A stretch of DNA of 64,000 bases, taken from assembly GCA_942493135.1 (NCBI GenBank), contig OW818684.1, forward strand, positions 6,138,001-6,202,000, written 5' to 3'. Shown here piece after piece: positions 1 to 8,745 of the stretch. A program made the translations under genes and the position numbers. This stretch comes from Planctellipticum sp942493135 (lineage in GTDB: Bacteria > Planctomycetota > Planctomycetia > Planctomycetales > Planctomycetaceae). The first letter of the stretch is position 1. Each line of letters starts with the position of its first letter. The notes beneath the pieces are model-generated. The model did not search any database and was not told where the DNA came from. It saw nothing but the letters and a program-made list of their open reading frames with translations.

Positions 1-2863
1 GCCGCACGGCCGCCCGGGAAAGATCGAGCCCGCGCACGTCTTCAGGTCTGGGGCGAGGAAAGTCGGCGGTTGCCTGGACTGTCTCCACCGACACCCTGAC
101 ATCGCTCTCCTTCCCCGGTTCCAGACTCACTCCCTTGAACGTCACCCAGTGCCGATACGGCCGCAGCCGGTATTCGAAGCGGGCAAGTTCTTTGCCAGCG
201 GGGAGGGGGCGAACCAGTCGCCATTTGGCATCGACGAAGTCGGTTCCTTCGACAGTCTCGCTGCCTCCGAAGAGCACCAGTTGTTCGAGGCCTTCGGTAT
301 CGAAGGTCCGCACGCTCAGGTCATACAGCCGGTGGTATCTTTGGTGCTGTTGGAGGCGCAGGACCGGACGGGATGAGTCGTTCACGCTTGCGACCGCACG
401 CTGCGGCAGAATCTGCGCGTAGCTCGACTGATAAAGATCTGCGGCGTCGAGCGAGTTGAGAGGCTCGCCGATGGGGCCGATCTGCAGCCATTTGCCCCAC
501 GGCTCGTCGCTCAATCCGACGCGGACTTCATCGACGGCGGCGGGTGGACGAAACGTTACGCCGCCGGATGTTGACGCCTCGGCGAGTCGTCCCGAGACAC
601 GCAGTCGATACGGTTCCGTGACGGGAAGATTGGGATATCCCGTGTCCTTGCATGGCAATTCAAAAATCAGCGACGGCTGACGGCGCAACCCCTGAAAATT
701 CCACAGGAAGTCGCGCCCGTTCGCGTCGATCGGCACGTTGTTTCGAACGCTTGTGCCCATCACGTTGCCACCATAGGCGGCTAACCCCTCCGGCCACTCC
801 GGCACATCCCCAAGGGGCAATCCGTCCGGCCGCCAACCGGTCCGTGCCGGAGCCATATTCTTCGTGATCCCCACGAACGACACCGTCACGCCGTCCGGCA
901 GCATCGCCGAGTAACGCTCGGGCTTCGGCGCCGGCTGCGATTCCGTCGAAACCTTGACCTCCGTCTTCATCCCCGACTCCAGCGAAACATTCTCGAACGT
1001 CGCCCAGTGCCGATATGGCCGGACCCGGTACTCGAAGCGAGCAATCCGATTCCGCGGAAGTTTGAACGTGAAGTGCCGTTCTCCGGACCGGGTAACGGAT
1101 TCCGATGAACGGCGATGCTTCGCGCCGTCGACATCCACAGCGTGCAACTCCCACGCGGCCTCCTTGAACAGGTTGTTGGACGCCTTGCCGTCCAGGATCA
1201 GCTCGGTCTGGCCGTCGACCTCTTCGACGCGCAACGGAACGATCCGGTCATAGAACGGCTGCAGATCGGCAGAAAGCTCCGCCGGCTGTCGGGTTCCGGT
1301 GATATCGATCTCCACAGTCGGCCCATACGGTTCGGTCGTCAGGCCCACGCGGACGGAGGTCGTGTCGGACTTGAACGGACCGGCCCCATGTTCGCCGACC
1401 CACAATCCGTTCGAATACGACGATCCGGTCGCGGCCGACACAGGGCCGTAGTCGGTGGTGACGGCGTGCTCGCGCGGCAGTCCGCGAATGTGAATCAAAA
1501 ACTCCCGGCACTGCGCCTGCTCGGGACTGCCGGACATGACCGAGAAGCCCCCCTCCAGCTCAGGCCGCGGCTCCAGCGAACGGCCATCCGGCCTCCACCA
1601 GGCTTTGTCCTTAGACGGATGAAAGCTGACGCCAACCAGTTCAACCGTAATGTCGCCGGGAAGCGTGGCAATCACTGGTGTCGATGGTCGTTCGCCGTCA
1701 TCTACCGCGGCCCGATGCCAGACCAGTCCGAGAACCAGCACGAAACCAACACCCGCCAAGCTGAGCAACGCGGCCGGCCAGCGATCCGTAAAGCGGGCCG
1801 CAGCCCGGTCACCCCCAAACAATCGCCGCACCCGCGACAAGAGCACCCCATCCGCCATTCCGAGCGCCAGCACGGAGCTCGTCCCGCGCAGTTCTTCCAC
1901 CGCCAGCAGCGCCCGACCGTACTCGACGCGGTTCCCCAGCAGCCCCACCACCAGGTCGTCGCAACAGTGTTCGCGCTCGACCCGGATCTGCCACGACAGC
2001 CACCAGACCGCGGGATGATAAAAGCAGAGCGTCTCGACCAGCGTCTGCAGCAGGTTCACCACGAAATCGTGCCGGCGGACATGGGCCAGTTCATGCGCCA
2101 GAATCGCTTCCAGTTGCGAGATCGGCAGGCCGGTCGCCAGCCCGACCGGCAGCAGAATCGCCGGGCGGAAATAGCCGACCAGCACCGGCGTCTGCACCAG
2201 CGTCGATTGCAGGACTTGCACGGCTCGCCGCAGGCCAAGCTGTCCGGCGACGCGCCGTAGCGCCGCGGAGATTTCTTCGCCGACCGGCGAGACTCCCACA
2301 CGCCGCAATCGCAAAAGCGCATGCCAGCCCAGCAGCGGCCGGAGCGAGCAGAGGACGACGCCCAGACTCCACCCCACCACAATCCACGCCAGCCACGGCT
2401 GGAGCGTCCGCTCGGCCGCTTCCGCCCAGGAGAGCGGGGCCGGATCTGTGGCCGCGACCTCGGGGACATCCCGCCAGACCGATCTCGCGGGAAGTTCTTC
2501 AGCCGGGAGATCGACAGTCCGTGCCGCATCGGCGGTGTCGCCGTCGAGAGCACTTAGCCTCGCTGCTGCGGGAGCAACGGCGGTCGCGATTGGAGCTTCG
2601 GCCACGTCCGGCGCAGCCTCGGCGATCGCCGCCCCCTCCGGCTGCAAACACCACGTGGCCATCGGGCTGACGACGATGGCCGCCATCGCCCCGACCAGGA
2701 CCGTGTAGCGCGCCGCGGCCCGCCCGCGACCGAGCAGACGCACGACAATCGCTGCGGCGAAGGCGATCAGCGTAAACTGCCACAGCGAATGGACGAGCAC
2801 CCAGCCGAGACGTTCGACAAGGACATCCGAAGCCAGTTCTCGAATCAATAGAAGCGAGTTCAT
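1..2863 (-). CDS. M56 (BlaR1-like) membrane sensor protease, C-terminus beyond window
   Basis: Read on the minus strand, the frame opens at ATG 2863 and stays open to the window edge (954 codons seen). It begins MNSLLLIRELASD, followed by hydrophobic segments. A zinc protease motif HELAH lies at residue 257, followed by VRRHD, as in peptidase M56 sensors such as BlaR1/MecR1. After about residue 385 comes a long periplasmic part with two related modules, LPGDITVELVGVS (near residue 400) and LPDGVTVSFVGI (near 653), each followed within about 30 residues by a W-rich PDG stretch. I see no penicillin-binding SxxK/SxN/KTG set. The start overlaps the expected blaI stop as ATGA and has GGAGGG just upstream, which fits translational coupling. 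By family analogy it senses an envelope signal and cleaves the partner repressor; the ligand is unknown. Confidence 0.85.
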   Translation of the reverse strand, partial: MNSLLLIRELASDVLVERLGWVLVHSLWQFTLIAFAAAIVVRLLGRGRAAARYTVLVGAMAAIVVSPMATWCLQPEGAAIAEAAPDVAEAPIATAVAPAAARLSALDGDTADAARTVDLPAEELPARSVWRDVPEVAATDPAPLSWAEAAERTLQPWLAWIVVGWSLGVVLCSLRPLLGWHALLRLRRVGVSPVGEEISAALRRVAGQLGLRRAVQVLQSTLVQTPVLVGYFRPAILLPVGLATGLPISQLEAILAHELAHVRRHDFVVNLLQTLVETLCFYHPAVWWLSWQIRVEREHCCDDLVVGLLGNRVEYGRALLAVEELRGTSSVLALGMADGVLLSRVRRLFGGDRAAARFTDRWPAALLSLAGVGFVLVLGLVWHRAAVDDGERPSTPVIATLPGDITVELVGVSFHPSKDKAWWRPDGRSLEPRPELEGGFSVMSGSPEQAQCREFLIHIRGLPREHAVTTDYGPVSAATGSSYSNGLWVGEHGAGPFKSDTTSVRVGLTTEPYGPTVEIDITGTRQPAELSADLQPFYDRIVPLRVEEVDGQTELILDGKASNNLFKEAAWELHAVDVDGAKHRRSSESVTRSGERHFTFKLPRNRIARFEYRVRPYRHWATFENVSLESGMKTEVKVSTESQPAPKPERYSAMLPDGVTVSFVGITKNMAPARTGWRPDGLPLGDVPEWPEGLAAYGGNVMGTSVRNNVPIDANGRDFLWNFQGLRRQPSLIFELPCKDTGYPNLPVTEPYRLRVSGRLAEASTSGGVTFRPPAAVDEVRVGLSDEPWGKWLQIGPIGEPLNSLDAADLYQSSYAQILPQRAVASVNDSSRPVLRLQQHQRYHRLYDLSVRTFDTEGLEQLVLFGGSETVEGTDFVDAKWRLVRPLPAGKELARFEYRLRPYRHWVTFKGVSLEPGKESDVRVSVETVQATADFPRPRPEDVRGLDLSRAAVR

Positions 2864-3247
2864 ACCTGGCCCTCCATCTCGTCGAGCAGCTTGCGGACTT
2901 CGGCGATCTCTTCTTTCGAGGCCTTCCCCGCCAGCGAGGGCCTGCAGTACCAGGCTCATCGACGAACCGTCGTAGACCTTGTCGATCAGCTCGCGCAAAA
3001 ACGTCTTCGCCGCCTTCTGCCGGGTCAGCACCGACCGGTAAAGGTGCGGCGTGACATTCTCGTTCCGGGCCACCAGCCCCTTCTGCAGCATCACCGACAG
3101 CATTTTGACGGTGGTGGAATAGTTCGTTCCCTTGGCCTCGGCGAGCCGCGTATGGATTTCACGGACGGGGCAGGGCTCCAGCTCCCACAGAATCCGCAGG
3201 ATTTCCAGCTCGACCGCCGTCGGCTGAGTCGACCCGAGCTCGCGCAT
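2860..3247 (-). CDS. blaI: BlaI/MecI-type transcriptional repressor, apparent frameshift near 2927-2930
   Basis: From ATG 3247 the minus strand encodes MRELGSTQPTAVELEILRIL, then VREIHTRLAE and YSTTVKMLSVMLQKGLV. This is the winged-helix pattern of BlaI/MecI repressors that control M56 sensor genes. A helical dimerisation part follows (FLRELIDKVYDG, SLVLQALAG). After codon 106 the frame runs into an atypical Arg-rich stretch and straight into the M56 gene. Skipping one G in the run GGGG at 2927-2930 restores a normal ending, KASKEEIAEVRKLLDEMEGQV, with TGA at 2862-2860 overlapping the M56 ATG. The corrected product is about 128 residues, normal for the family. Either an error or indel in the homopolymer, or a real fusion, would explain this. 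It should autoregulate this operon. Confidence 0.8.
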
Positions 3248-3325
3248 GACCTGATCTCCTGCAGCGGAAAAAGCGTACGAAATCACCGGCATCACTCCCG
3301 AAACAGTCCGCCTTTTCGTCTTGTC

Positions 3326-3355
3326 CCCTCTCCCGCTGTCTTCAGTGGGAGAGGG
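3326..3355. repeat. REP-like inverted repeat CCCTCTCCC/GGGAGAGGG
   Basis: Nine-base arms at 3326-3334 and 3347-3355 are perfectly complementary around a 12-base loop, followed by GCCAGGGTGAGGG. This kind of C-rich/G-rich interspersed palindrome is common between genes in many GC-rich bacteria. It is more likely a dispersed repeat than a terminator, because the genes on both sides read away from it. Confidence 0.6.
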
Positions 3356-3435
3356 CCAGGGTGAGGGTCTTCGAAGATGTCGGAGTATCCCCCACAGAGT
3401 AAAGACGACGCGCCTCACATCCATAGCCAGTGATT

Positions 3436-3480
3436 TAGCGAAGGCTTTCGCTACGCCCAGTCTAGCGAAAGCTTTCGCTA
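3436..3480. repeat. Two copies of an 18-bp palindrome, 27 bases apart
   Basis: TAGCGAAGGCTTTCGCTA (3436-3453) and TAGCGAAAGCTTTCGCTA (3463-3480) differ at one central base. The second copy is a perfect palindrome. They lie about 150 bases before the uvrA-like start. They could be a dispersed repeat or a pair of operator sites for a dimeric regulator; the sequence alone does not decide. Confidence 0.65.
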
Positions 3481-3630
3481 AGACAATCGCAATTCGGCCG
3501 GCCTCCAATTTTCTGCCGAGTTCTGCCGCGCGCCCGCAGGACCGCGACTCGCTTGCCTGAAACCGGGCCAAGCTGCGAGACTCACCCCACCCTCCGACTG
3601 ACGCCCGCTCCCCCTGGATTTCGACACACC

Positions 3631-6177
3631 GTGACTTCGCCCGAACCGTTCGTCGACGCCATTCGCATCCGCGGCGCGCGAATGCACAATCTGCAGAACA
3701 TCGACGTCGATCTCCCGCGGGGAAAGCTGATCGTCGTTTCCGGCGTCAGCGGCAGCGGGAAAAGTTCGCTGGTCATGGAGACGCTCCTCGCCGAAGGCCG
3801 CCGGCGGTATCTGGCGTGTCTGTCGAGCAGTGCCGGGGGTCTGCTGCAGGAACTCCCCACCCCCGACGTCGATCAGATCGACGGCCTCCCCCCCGTCCTG
3901 GGACTCGGCCAGCACCTCGGCAAAGCCGGTCGACGGAGCACGGCCGGCACGGTCCTGGATGTCTACGACCCGCTCAGGATTCTGTTCGCCCGGTTCGGGA
4001 CGTTGTATTGCCAGAAATGCCAGACTCCGGTGACTTCGCAGTCGCAGGAGGCGATCGTCGAGCGGCTGCTGCAGCTCCCCGACCGCACGAAGCTGCTCAT
4101 CCTCGCGCCGATCGCTCGCAAGCAGCGCGGTTCGCATCTGGAAACGCTGCAGCGCATCGCCCGCGAGGGCTATGTGCGGGCGCGGATCGATGGTGAGCTC
4201 GTTGATGTTTCTGTCCCCCCGGAGCTGGAGGCCCGGCTGACGCACGACATCGAAATCGTCGTCGATCGGCTGATGCTCAAGGAGGGGCTCCGCCCGCGAC
4301 TGGAGGAATCGCTCGACGTCGCCCTGCAGCTCGGCCGGCAAACCTGCCTGGTCAGCGTCGAAACCGCCGACGGCTGGCAAGACCGCCTGATCAGCAGCCA
4401 GCTCCACTGTGCAACCTGCGAGCAAAGCTATCCCCCGCTGGAGTCGCGGCTCTTCAGCTTCCGCTCGGCCTACGGAGCCTGTCCCGACTGCCACGGTCTC
4501 GGCGAACTGACTTCCGAGGACGGCGAACTCCCGACGCTGTGTCCAACCTGCCACGGCGGCCGGCTCGGAGTCCTGGGAGCCGCAGTGCGGATTGGCGGGC
4601 GATCGCTCCCGGAATTGTGCCTGCTGCCGCTGTCCGAAGCCCACGAGCTTCTCGCAACGTGGCAGGCCTCATCCTCCCCGGAGGGGATCGACGCTCCCGG
4701 CTGGACGACCGCCGCCGTGCAACTCCTCCCCGAAGTCACGCGACGTCTCGGCGAGCTGATCCATCTGGGACTCGACTACGTGACGCTGCACCGCGCAGCG
4801 GACACGCTGTCGCGGGGAGAACTCCAGCGCGTCCGCCTCGCCGGCTGCCTGGCGACGGACCTCGCCGACGTCTGCTACGTCCTCGACGAACCAACCTCCG
4901 GCCTGCATCCGCTGGATCTCCATTGCCTCTCAGAATCGCTCAACCGGCTCCGGGAGCAGGGAAACACCGTCGTCCTCGTGGAGCACGAACTCTCCCTGAC
5001 AGCCGCAGCGGATCACGTGATCGACCTGGGCCCCGGCGCCGGACGCGAGGGCGGCCACGTCGTCGCCGCCGGCACGCCCGCCGAACTATCCGTCAACCCC
5101 GCCTCCCCAACCGGACAGGCGCTAGCCCGCCGAAAGCAATTCCAGCTCGCCCCCCCGGAGTCACGGCCGCCAGGCCCAACTCTGAAAATCCGCAACGCCA
5201 CCCGCCACAACCTGCAACAAGTCCATGTCGACCTCCCGCTCGGCCAGCTCGTCTGCGTCACCGGACCCAGCGGTTCAGGAAAATCCACCCTGATCCGCGA
5301 CCTCCTGGTCCCCGCCCTCCAGCAGAAACTGGGCGCACGCAGCTCCGCCCCCGCCCCACCCTGCGAACTCGAGGGCTGGGAAACCCTCCAGCGCGTCATC
5401 TGCGTCGATCAGTCCCCTCTCGGGCGGACCTCCCGATCAACCCCCGCCACCGCCAGCGGCCTCTGGGAACCAATCCGCCGACTCTTCAGCCGCACCCGCG
5501 AAGCCCGCCTCCGCGGCTTCGGCCCGCAACGATTCAGCTTCCTCCATCCCGAAGGACGCTGCCCGGAGTGCCGCGGCCAGGGCGTCGTCGAACTCGATGC
5601 CGCACTCGCCCAAGACTGGTCAACCTCCTGCCCCGCCTGTCGCGGCAGAAGATTCCACCCCCGAACGCTCAGCGTCCTGTTCAAGGGCAAATCGGTCGCC
5701 GACGTGCTCGAAATGACCATGCTCGAAGCCGCCGACTTCTTCGCCAACTTTGAACGCCTCTCCCGACCCCTGCAGATGTTCTGCGAACTCGGGCTGGGCT
5801 ATCTGATCCTCGGGCAGTCTGCGGCAACGCTCTCCGGCGGCGAAGCCCAACGCGTCAAACTCGTGACGGAACTCGCCACGCGACCCAGCGCCGCAACCAC
5901 GCTCTTCGTCCTCGACGAACCCACCGCCGGCCTGCACGCTCTCGACGTCGATCGACTCGTCGACGCCCTCAACCGGCTCGTCCAGTCGGGACATTCCGTC
6001 GTCGCAATCGAACACAACCTCGAACTCATCCGCCGAGCGCACACACTCGTCGACCTCGGACCGGGCTCCGGCAGCCGGGGCGGAACCATCGTCGCGGTCG
6101 GCTCCCCGTGGGACGTGGCTCAGCAGCCTGACAGTCCCACGGGACGCGCCCTCAAACTCGAATTCTCTCGCCCGTAA
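3631..6177 (+). CDS. UvrA-family excinuclease ATPase (divergent paralogue)
   Basis: This is an ABC ATPase of the UvrA class, which scans DNA for bulky lesions in nucleotide excision repair. Two Walker A motifs are visible, GVSGSGKSS near residue 37 and GPSGSGKST near 545, together with paired Walker B motifs in YVLDEPTSGLHP and FVLDEPTAGLHA. Zinc-module cysteines occur in CATC/CPDC, CPTC and CPEC/CPAC. The second signature is normal (LSGGE), but the first reads LSRGE. The product is 848 residues, shorter than the usual 930-970. GTG 3631 is chosen because the protein then begins just before the conserved IRIRGARMHNL; a TTG at 3553 would add 26 unconserved residues. It may be an accessory UvrA beside a canonical copy elsewhere. 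No uvrB or uvrC lies nearby. Confidence 0.85.
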   Translation: MTSPEPFVDAIRIRGARMHNLQNIDVDLPRGKLIVVSGVSGSGKSSLVMETLLAEGRRRYLACLSSSAGGLLQELPTPDVDQIDGLPPVLGLGQHLGKAGRRSTAGTVLDVYDPLRILFARFGTLYCQKCQTPVTSQSQEAIVERLLQLPDRTKLLILAPIARKQRGSHLETLQRIAREGYVRARIDGELVDVSVPPELEARLTHDIEIVVDRLMLKEGLRPRLEESLDVALQLGRQTCLVSVETADGWQDRLISSQLHCATCEQSYPPLESRLFSFRSAYGACPDCHGLGELTSEDGELPTLCPTCHGGRLGVLGAAVRIGGRSLPELCLLPLSEAHELLATWQASSSPEGIDAPGWTTAAVQLLPEVTRRLGELIHLGLDYVTLHRAADTLSRGELQRVRLAGCLATDLADVCYVLDEPTSGLHPLDLHCLSESLNRLREQGNTVVLVEHELSLTAAADHVIDLGPGAGREGGHVVAAGTPAELSVNPASPTGQALARRKQFQLAPPESRPPGPTLKIRNATRHNLQQVHVDLPLGQLVCVTGPSGSGKSTLIRDLLVPALQQKLGARSSAPAPPCELEGWETLQRVICVDQSPLGRTSRSTPATASGLWEPIRRLFSRTREARLRGFGPQRFSFLHPEGRCPECRGQGVVELDAALAQDWSTSCPACRGRRFHPRTLSVLFKGKSVADVLEMTMLEAADFFANFERLSRPLQMFCELGLGYLILGQSAATLSGGEAQRVKLVTELATRPSAATTLFVLDEPTAGLHALDVDRLVDALNRLVQSGHSVVAIEHNLELIRRAHTLVDLGPGSGSRGGTIVAVGSPWDVAQQPDSPTGRALKLEFSRP

Positions 6178-6198
6178 CCGCCGCAGCCGGTGCCCCCC

Positions 6199-6552
6199 TC
6201 AGGACGCCGCTTCGACCCCCAGCGTCTCCCACGTGTAAAGCACCGACTCGGGATTGGCGAACGTCACAACGGTCTTCCGACCGCGGGACGCCGCAAACTC
6301 GATCCCCGCCTCTTCCAGCGTGCGGACGTGATCGCTTTCCCGCTTGAAGTCGCAGTCATCCGGGACCGCCCGCCACCATTGCAGGTGCGGCCAGTCTTTC
6401 TTGATGGTCTCGATGCAGGTCGCCAGAGTCTTGCCGTCCACGCCAGCTTTGAAGCCCGCACGACCGGCAATTTCCGAAAACGTCGCCAGCTTGTCGATCT
6501 TCTTCAATTCCCACAGAATCTCGGCAACACATTCCGACCGAAAAGATGCCAC
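6199..6552 (-). CDS. Small MGMT/alkyltransferase-like winged-helix protein (tentative)
   Basis: This 117-residue protein is convergent with the uvrA paralogue, with about 20 bases between the two ends. Its layout resembles the C-terminal DNA-binding domain of O6-alkylguanine alkyltransferases: an N-terminal helix AEILWELKKI, then ATFSEIAGRAG in place of the usual SYGELA helix. A helix then leads to WWRAVPDD, where the family has PCHRV or PWHRV, and a final helix RESDHVRTLEEAGIEF follows. The active-site cysteine is absent, so it could at most be an alkyltransferase-like protein that binds damaged DNA without repairing it. Sitting beside a UvrA homologue fits such a role, since ATL proteins feed excision repair. 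The resemblance is by eye and weak, so function remains open. Confidence 0.55.
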   Translation of the reverse strand: MASFRSECVAEILWELKKIDKLATFSEIAGRAGFKAGVDGKTLATCIETIKKDWPHLQWWRAVPDDCDFKRESDHVRTLEEAGIEFAASRGRKTVVTFANPESVLYTWETLGVEAAS

Positions 6553-6915
6553 AGTCCGCTCCTCCGCAGGCCAAGCCGGGAGACATCCGGGGCCACATTT
6601 GCTGTTCCAGCCGGCCCGGTCTCACAGGGCTCTCGACGAACATGCCTCGTCACCAAAGCAATTCTCCATAATTGCCTCTCGACAGCAACATCCACGCTAC
6701 TTCGCGCGGGGCAGCGGAACAACCCCCGAATCCACCCTTCTCGACCAGTTCCGTGAAACCTTCAAGAAGCCCCCTCCAGCGGTTGACACTGGGGAAAACG
6801 ACCGCTAGAGCTACAATTCCCCAAGTTGCGAGCCCCGCGATGGAGTCGGGAGGCTGCAGACTGCGAGCTCCAGAAGTCCCCCGCCGTGCCCAGCGCTGCT
6901 GACGAGTCTTCTCAA
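6553..6915. other. Divergent intergenic region upstream of the ABC exporter
   Basis: This 363-base gap separates the minus-strand alkyltransferase-like gene from the plus-strand exporter operon. Apart from one possible promoter (6783-6811) I see no gene, repeat or hairpin. Alternative in-frame starts for the exporter lie at TTG 6826 and GTG 6886. Confidence 0.5.
6783..6811 (+). promoter_or_regulatory. Possible sigma70-like promoter for the ABC exporter operon
   Basis: TTGACA at 6783-6788 is followed after 17 bases by TAGAGC at 6806-6811, with TACAAT a few bases later. The -35 box is perfect, the -10 weak. It lies about 105 bases before the chosen start. This is only a motif match. Confidence 0.3.
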
Positions 6916-8745
6916 ATGCCGTCGAACTGGGCACTCATCCGCCGGATGATCGGCCTGGGTTGGATCTATCGCGTCGCCTGTCTCCGAGTCATCGTCCTGC
7001 AGAGCCTGCTGGTCCTGCTGGCCCTCGCCGGACTGAGCCTCACCGGCTACGGAATCGACGTCCTGAGGCACCGGCTCAACCCCGGCGACGCCGTTCCACC
7101 CGGTCCGTTCGGCTGGGCGCCTCCGTCCGAGTGGTCTGCGTTCGCCACAATTTCAGCCGTCGCCGGCTCCGTCCTGGCGCTGGCGTGTTTCAATGCCCTG
7201 TTGAAATTCGTCGCCGCCGTCGCCACCGCCGATCTGGCCCAGCGCATCGTCGTCCGGCTGCGGACCGACGTGTACGACAAACTCCAGCGACTCAGTTTTC
7301 GCTTCTTCGACGACCGCGACAGCAGCTCGATCATCAATCGCGTCGCCGGCGACGTGCAGGCCGTCCGCAGCTTCATCGACGGCGTGCTGATCAAGACCCT
7401 GACGGTCGGTATCTCGCTGGCCGCCTACCTGGCCTACATGCTGTCGGTGCATGTGCCGCTCACGGCGGCGTGCCTCTGCTGCTCTCCGCTCCTCTGGTGG
7501 GGGGCGATCTGGTTCTCCCGCTCGGTTCGCCCGCTTTATCGGCGGAGCAGCGAACTGGGGGACAACCTGATTCTGACCCTCTCCGAGAGCGTGCAGGGGA
7601 TTCAGGTCATCAAGGGCTTTGCGCGCGAACCGGCCGAGCAGATACGCTTCGAAGCCGCCAATCGGGCGCTCCGCGATCAGAAGTATGACATCTTCCGCCG
7701 GCTCAGTTTCTACCAGCCCCTGATGGGCTTCCTGACGCAGATCAACCTGCTGGTCCTGATCGGCTACGGCGGCTGGCTGGTCGTTCAGGGACAGCTTCCG
7801 CTCGGCGCCGGGCTGTTCGTCTTCGCCAACCTGCTGCAGGAATTCGCCGCTCAAGTCGGCCAGATGATCAATATCGCCAACAGCGTGCAGACGAGTCTGA
7901 CCGGCGCCCAGCGGGTCTTCGAAGTCCTCGACGCCCCGGTCGAGATCGCCAGCCTTCCGCAGGCCCGGCGGCTGCAGCGGGCGCAGGGGGAAATCGCCTT
8001 CGAACACGTCTCGTTCGCGTACGTTCCGGGCGAGCCGGTGCTGCAGGACGTCTCGTTCAAGATCCGCGCCGGGGAATGCCTGGGAATCGTCGGCGAAACC
8101 GGCGCCGGCAAAACGACGCTCCTGTCGCTCATCGCCCGCTTCTACGATCCCGACGCTGGCCGGGTGTTGATCGACGGCGTCGACCTCCGCGAACTCGATC
8201 TGCAGGACCTGCGCCGAAACATCGGCTTGGTCTTTCAGGAGAGCTTCCTCTTCAGCAATACCGTCGCCGCAAACATCGCCTTCGGACTGCCCGACTCCGA
8301 CCGCGAACGAATCGAACGGGCGGCCCGCCTCGCCTCGGCCCACGATTTCATCCAGGATCTCCCGGAAAACTACGAAAGTCTCGTCGGAGAACATGGCTCC
8401 AACCTCTCGGGAGGGCAGCGGCAGCGTCTGGCCATCGCGCGAGCGCTTTTGCTCGACCCCCCCATTCTGCTGTTCGACGACGCCACGGCCGCCGTCGACG
8501 CCGAAACCGAACACGAGATCCAGCAGGCTCTGGAGACGTCGCTCGGCGGGCGGACGACTCTCCTGGTATCGGGCCGGGTCAGCGTGCTGAAGCACGCCGA
8601 CCGGATTCTCGTCCTCGAGCGGGGCCGGATCATCGAACTCGGGTCGCACGGCGAGCTCATGGCCCGCGATGGTGCCTACGCCGGGCTCGCCAGAATGCAG
8701 GTCGTCGAGGACGAACCCTGCGCTGCCGCGGAAGGACCCGCATGA
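6916..8745 (+). CDS. ABC exporter half-transporter A, degenerate catalytic site with canonical signature
   Basis: This 609-residue protein has an N-terminal six-helix exporter domain followed by an ATPase domain. Walker A is GETGAGKTT near residue 394 and the signature is a perfect LSGGQRQR near 497. Walker B reads LLFDDATAAVD, with Asp replacing the catalytic Glu. The switch region reads LLVSGRVSV, so the H-loop His is replaced by Gly. These losses predict that its own ATP site hydrolyses poorly. The next gene overlaps by four bases (ATGA) and has the complementary pattern, which points to a heterodimer of the TM287/288 or TmrAB type. The substrate cannot be read from sequence; lipids or drugs are usual for the group. 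ATG 6916 is chosen because it sits just before the first helix; no clear Shine-Dalgarno is seen. Confidence 0.88.
   Translation: MPSNWALIRRMIGLGWIYRVACLRVIVLQSLLVLLALAGLSLTGYGIDVLRHRLNPGDAVPPGPFGWAPPSEWSAFATISAVAGSVLALACFNALLKFVAAVATADLAQRIVVRLRTDVYDKLQRLSFRFFDDRDSSSIINRVAGDVQAVRSFIDGVLIKTLTVGISLAAYLAYMLSVHVPLTAACLCCSPLLWWGAIWFSRSVRPLYRRSSELGDNLILTLSESVQGIQVIKGFAREPAEQIRFEAANRALRDQKYDIFRRLSFYQPLMGFLTQINLLVLIGYGGWLVVQGQLPLGAGLFVFANLLQEFAAQVGQMINIANSVQTSLTGAQRVFEVLDAPVEIASLPQARRLQRAQGEIAFEHVSFAYVPGEPVLQDVSFKIRAGECLGIVGETGAGKTTLLSLIARFYDPDAGRVLIDGVDLRELDLQDLRRNIGLVFQESFLFSNTVAANIAFGLPDSDRERIERAARLASAHDFIQDLPENYESLVGEHGSNLSGGQRQRLAIARALLLDPPILLFDDATAAVDAETEHEIQQALETSLGGRTTLLVSGRVSVLKHADRILVLERGRIIELGSHGELMARDGAYAGLARMQVVEDEPCAAAEGPA

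Larger units (their letters stand above)
3248..3630. other. Intergenic region with two repeat types between blaI and the uvrA paralogue
   Basis: This 383-base divergent region holds no convincing gene. It contains the REP-like hairpin at 3326-3355 and the twin 18-base palindromes at 3436-3480, and must also carry the promoters of the blaI and uvrA-like units. I could not identify a clear promoter or a BlaI operator palindrome. Confidence 0.6.
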
